64,000 nucleotides of DNA, from positions 17,776,021 to 17,840,020 of the forward strand of contig CM052362.1 in assembly GCA_028551475.1 (NCBI GenBank). Direction: 5' to 3'. This stretch comes from Casuarina equisetifolia (Eukaryota; Streptophyta; Magnoliopsida; Fagales; Casuarinaceae). Shown here piece after piece: positions 59,640-64,000 of this stretch. The notes under the pieces were generated by a model. The model saw only the letters and a list, made by a program, of their open reading frames with translations. It had not been told where the DNA came from and searched no databases. Every line of letters begins with the position of its first letter. The stretch's first letter is position 1. The position numbers and the translations under genes are program-made.

Positions 59640-62600
59640 GTTAGCTATTGAGAAGGAAAAATCAGTAGCTACTACAAAAAAGTGATTCTGATGAAACAAA
59701 TGTTTTGAATGCTAAAATATGTAGGTTTTGAATGGATTTTAGACAAGTTGCTTATTCCACATGGCTCTTAATAGAGATTTACTTACAAGTTATAAGTCAA
59801 CCAAAAAAGAAAAGGTGTTGATGGGAAATAACACAACTTGTATTGGAACTATCCATATCAAAATGTTAGATACGATAGAGAGAATATTATTATTAGTGAG
59901 GCATGTCCCTAACTTGAAAAAGTACCTTGTCTCTCTTGGCGTATCAAACTCACTCCTACATGAGTGCAAAGATAAGAGTAAAGTCTTGAAAGTTGTTAAG
60001 GGTTAATTGATTATGGTGAAAGGAGAAAAGATAAATGGTTTACACCTATTGAAAGGAAACACTATTGTTGGATCAGCTGCAATATCAACCTCAGAGGAAG
60101 AAATAGATATTACAAAGATGTGACATATGAGTTTAGGGCATATGAGTAAAAGAGAAATGAATGAGTTGAGTAACCAAGGCATGTTGAATGGACAAAAAAA
60201 GAAAAGGAAGAAGGAAAAATTGACTTTTGCGAATATTGTATCTTTGAGAAGCACAAAATTGAGTACTATATTCCATAGAACTAAAACAATTCTTGACTAT
60301 ATTCATTCAAACCTATGGGGACACCATGTGTTCCATCTATTGGAGGCTCTAGATATATGCTAACCTTTATTGATGATTTTTCTATGAATGTACGGGTATA
60401 TTTTCTTAAGCATAACAATGAAGATTTCAACAAGTTTAAGATATTGAATAATTTGATTGAAAAGCGTATAGGAAAAACAATTAAAGGTTAAGGACTGATA
60501 ATGGCATTGAATTTTATAATAAAGACTTTGAAGAATTCTACAAAAGGGAATGCATTGTAAGGCACCACATGGTTAGATTCACAACATAACAAAATGGTAT
60601 TGTAAAAAGGATGAACCATATCTTACTTGAAAAAGATAAATGTTTGTTAAGAAATGCTAGTCCATCAAGTCAATTCTAGGTTGAAGCCTTGAATACATCA
60701 TGCTATTTAGTTAATAGGTCTTCCTCCACAACCATTGGATGCAAAAGTCTAGAGAAAAAGTGGTCTAGATCACTAACAAAAACGAAAAAGAAAAAAGAAA
60801 ATGAAAAGAACGGAATACGTGAATGTACTGGCTTAAATCTGTCTATTCTTGTGGCTGCCCCATTTTATTGCCTTTCAAACATATACACACCCAAGTGTCA
60901 AAGTGGTGTTACACATAAGGATTGCCTTTATTTTCCTGTTGTGTTCCTTCTTTGCAATCAAATAACTTTAGTTTTTCAGCATACGATTGAGCTCAAAGGT
61001 GTTGATATTTGGATTTGGAATTTCAAGTTGAAATGTCGCTTCTGCATGGATACTTTAATCCTAGATTATGAATTTGACACATAATGTTCTTAAAAATCTT
61101 TATGCTTTACTATCTTCACTTTTTGGTGAACTGGTTAGTATCTATAACATCAAACGCAGAATAAACCTTGCCTTGCTTAAGTGGTTGAAAAATAATGTCC
61201 AGATTCAGGAAAGGACTCTTGGAAGTGTAGCTGCTGCCCAACTTCTGGAAAAATTGAAACCACCCAATTGGTTTTCAGCTCACCTTCATTGCAAATTTTC
61301 TGCTCTTGTTCAGCATGGAGAAGATGGCACGCTGACAAAATTTCTTGCACTTGATAAGTGTCTTCCTGGGCGCCCATTCTTACAGGTACAAAGTGTGATC
61401 ATTGTTATCTAAGGGGCCTTTTTTAGTCAATGCTGGAAGCTAAAAATATTTTTGTTCACTGTTAGATACTTGAAATTGAATCAGATCCAGGACCATATGA
61501 GATCCTGTATGATGAAGAGTGGTTAGCAATAACACGGAGGTTCAACTGTATCATTCCTTTGACCAGAAAAAGTGAAAATTTTGGGTACGTATTACACTTT
61601 TAAGAAGGCTACGTATGAAAATTATGATTTAAAGTGTCACTTCTTCCTCCCGCTTCTTTTGCTCACTTTTCATGATAACTCTATTTTGCACAGGAATGTA
61701 GATCTTGAAATGGAAGATTGTCGTCAATGGGTTAGAAGCAGGCTACACACAAGAGGGGCCAAACCTTTTGAATTTGTTCAAACAGCTCCATGTTACAATC
61801 CCTCTCAGTCTGGCTCTAATGTTTCCCTTTCTGGTATAGTTATGAAACCATTAAGAGTAAAGAAATGCATTTTTTTAGGTATGCTTGAGGTGTGGAAGGA
61901 TATACTATTTGGTATCTAGATGATAAATCATTAAAATTTATGGGTAGTAGAGACATAATCTTTGATGAAAATTCAATGATAAAGTAGAAGGTGAAGTTAC
62001 AAAAAAATGGAGATTAGGAAACTAAAGAGGTGGAGTTAGAATTTAAGGCTACAAAAGGAAGGACTAATAAGCATAAGTAGTTAGAATAAGAGGTCTGATA
62101 TATTTATGATAAACCATAATTTTCATAGTAGTAATTATGAAAATTTCAAGATGGCTCAAAGATTTATCTCTTACTATATGTAGATGATACGCTAATAGGT
62201 GGAAGAATGAAAAAAAATAATGAAGTCAAGCAACAACTAGACCAAGAGTTTGAAATGAAAGATCATGGTGCAACTAAAAAAATCCTTGGCATAAGATCTT
62301 ACATGATAAAGCAAGAGGAAAAGTATGTTTAACTCAAAAGAGCTACATAGAAAAAGGAATTGATTGCTTTGGAATGGCTTAATCAAAACTGGTAAGTGTT
62401 CCTTTTGTTACACACTTTAAACTCTCATTTGAATTGTCTCCATAATTTATTGAAGAATAAAAAGATATCTCATAGGTTCCTTATCCAAATGTAGTTAGTG
62501 TAGTTAGTAAATTCATGAGTAATCCTAGAATTGATCATTAGTCTGCTAATAAATAGCCATTGAGATATTCAAAAAGGTACAAGTAATGTAGGTTTTGGTT

Positions 62601-62850
62601 CATAGTAAAGATAGCAACCATTTCATTATTGAATATACAAACTCAAATTGTGTAAGAGGCCTAGATAAGAAAAGATCTTATTATCTCCAAGTTCTCTAGA
62701 GGAGCAATAAGCTGGAAGGCAATTTTGCCATCCATATTGTAGCCTTGTCAACTACTAAAGTTGAGTTTACAACTATAGTAGAGGTATTTGGTCTAATTAA
62801 TGATCTTGGACTAAAGCAAGATGTAACTGAGGTGATGTATTGATCAATCA
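59640..62850 (+). mobile_element. Second Ty1/copia remnant, internally deleted and interrupted by a DBR1 fragment
   Basis: Plus-strand copia pieces are collinear. The protease/GAG-pre-integrase part is at about 59740-60180 (NRDLLTSYKS, VRHVPNLKK, HMSLGHMS). Integrase is at 60280-60760 (LDYIHSNLWG through CYLVNRSSSTTIG). The post-integrase region is at 61840-61990 (KKCIFLG, then a shifted MGSRDIIFDEN). Late RT is at 62160-62400 (DEFEMKD-like block) and RNase H at 62690-62830. Most of the RT is missing and frames are broken throughout. No LTRs were found. The 60770-61838 interval is foreign to the element and carries DBR1 exons. Confidence 0.85.
61203..61833 (+). pseudogene. DBR1: Partial RNA lariat debranching enzyme (DBR1) gene, three exons, inside a copia remnant
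   Basis: Exon-like blocks 61203-61385, 61466-61584 and 61694-61833 join in frame (442 bp, about 147 aa) through canonical GT and AG sites and contain no stop. The first carries IQERTLGS...[22 protein letters not shown] and [14 protein letters not shown], the end of the metallophosphoesterase domain with the SAHLHC metal-site motif. The second has [25 protein letters not shown] and the third QWVRSRLHTRGAKPFEFVQTAPCY, both from the DBR1 C-terminal domain. DBR1 hydrolyses the 2'-5' branch of intron lariats in the nucleus. The catalytic N-terminal half and the C-terminal tail are absent, so this is a fragment. Because introns are retained, it came from genomic DNA, not an mRNA. Confidence 0.85.
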
Positions 62851-64000
62851 TACTTGGTAAGATCTCAAGAAAGGAAGGACATTTACTATATATAAACTAT
62901 TCTACAAGTCCATATTTTAGTAATGTGGTATAACTTTACACTACTTTTTACATGCCCTTTTATAGTGTTTATATTGTTAACGAACATATTAAGATTCCTG
63001 CTTGTAATATAATGAATTTTATCAATTCTCAAGTTAGTTTTTAAGTAAGATAGTAATCTTTTTAACAAATAATACTTGTAACCGTAGCTTTTATAAGTAA
63101 AAGTTTTGAAAGAAACTAAAGCTAAAGAGTGTCTAAAATGAGCAATCAAACTACCTATTAAAATGACACATTCATAAAACTTGAATGCAAGACTTGATGT
63201 TTTTATACGTAGATGTAGACGTAACTTGTATTACAATATAAAAGGTATCAAAGAGCCTATCTTGACTTTTTGTCTTAACTCTCAGCTTCTATTGGTCGTG
63301 GTGTCGATCTTAGAGGAAATTATTGGAGTTTGGGATGAAACGCTAATCAGTACCAGGCCTATCTTCGGTCCCCGGAGCCCTGTTACGCGTCCAGGGATCC
63401 CAGTGGCGACGAAAAGGAGCCAACGGTGGCAGAACGTAAAGCAGCTTTTGGTGCACAATACAACATGGATCCGGAAAAGCTTTATTCGCAAAAGCTCTAC
63501 AATCGCCTTCTCTTTGCGTTTCATTATCCCATTTAAGAACGTTTTTCCTATCCAATACGTTCAGGCATGCGCTTTTTTATCCTCCACCATCAACCGGACG
63601 TGGGGTTCGACCACTCATCCTGAAAATGCCAATGCTCATTCAACGGTTGGAAACACAGGATCTTTACGTGGTGGGCACCTTTCGTAGGGCTAACTAAGTG
63701 GAAACATAAGGGAACCCATAGTCCCACATCCGGGTTCAAAGCTTCAGCACGTACTTATTCTAGCATGTAAAATATTGGCAAAGAAAATAGGACAAATATT
63801 CGATATTTTTTATAACATTATAGCTTTGTTTATTTTCCTTTGATTTTTCATATATTCCTGGTCGGTAATGGTAGATTTTGGCTCCTCTCTGTGAACGACA
63901 CCTTTCAACTGGCCTGCATGTCGCGCGTGATTCATAACGAACTCACCGAATTATTATTCAAAAGCCAAAAATCAAAATAAAACAAAGACAACCAAGTTGT
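62851..64000. other. Intergenic region at the right end of the window
   Basis: AT-rich to 63200. After that comes a moderately GC-rich stretch with an open plus-strand frame at 63181-63687 that matches no family I know. Nothing further can be supported. Confidence 0.45.

Noticed and set aside
60765-61838. Helitron origin for the DBR1-containing insert
   Set aside because: A 5' TC and a 3' CTRR end with a preceding hairpin were looked for at the approximate junctions and could not be shown, so the mechanism is left open.
63181-63687. 168-codon plus-strand open frame near the right end
   Set aside because: No domain, signal or splice context was found and a minus-strand frame overlaps it. It is left as unexplained spacer.

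Overview
This is plant nuclear DNA, from an angiosperm and most likely a eudicot or related woody lineage. The gene families are plant-specific: a heavy-metal-associated isoprenylated protein, plastid DXS, an SBP-box factor, an ERD6-like sugar carrier and an Agenet protein. The genes have many GT-AG introns, the spacers are AT-rich, and there are decayed Ty1/copia retrotransposons. I see no bacterial-style operon, CRISPR array, rRNA or tRNA gene.

Layout: 1-2309 has no gene. 2310-2766 (+) is a two-exon metal-binding isoprenylated protein. 4400-8245 (-) is a complete ten-exon 1-deoxy-D-xylulose-5-phosphate synthase (DXS). 9982-10385 is a broken receptor-kinase ectodomain. 13007-13420 (+) is a single-exon tandem Agenet/Tudor protein. 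13985-14161 (-) is ribosomal protein L33, head-to-head with 15916-18974 (+), the complex I subunit NDUFA8. 20514-24632 (-) is the six-exon SR protein SCL28. 30230-39669 (+) is the ten-exon copper-response factor SPL7. 42183-45468 (+) is an 18-exon ERD6-like sugar transporter. 47243-52884 is a decayed copia element with both LTRs and a 5-bp target duplication. 54948-55312 (+) is a small single-pass membrane protein of unknown function. 59640-62850 is a second copia remnant; between its integrase and RT/RNase H parts sit three intact-looking exons of the RNA lariat debranching enzyme DBR1.

All the intron-containing gene models below were spliced by hand. Each keeps reading frame through every junction and gives a protein of normal family length: DXS 717 aa, SPL7 811 aa, sugar transporter 486 aa, SCL28 252 aa, NDUFA8 106 aa, metal-binding protein 123 aa.

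The run L33 - NDUFA8 - SCL28 - SPL7 - ERD6-like 16 matches, from memory, the gene order at Arabidopsis At5g18790-At5g18840. The middle of the window is therefore a conserved collinear block, expanded here by transposon insertion and AT-rich spacer. I did not find a wholly new biological system. The observations most worth following are the DBR1 fragment inside the retroelement, the conserved divergent pair of two mitochondrial-function genes, an almost perfectly paired 29-bp hairpin at 10996-11091, and a GC-AG intron in DXS.
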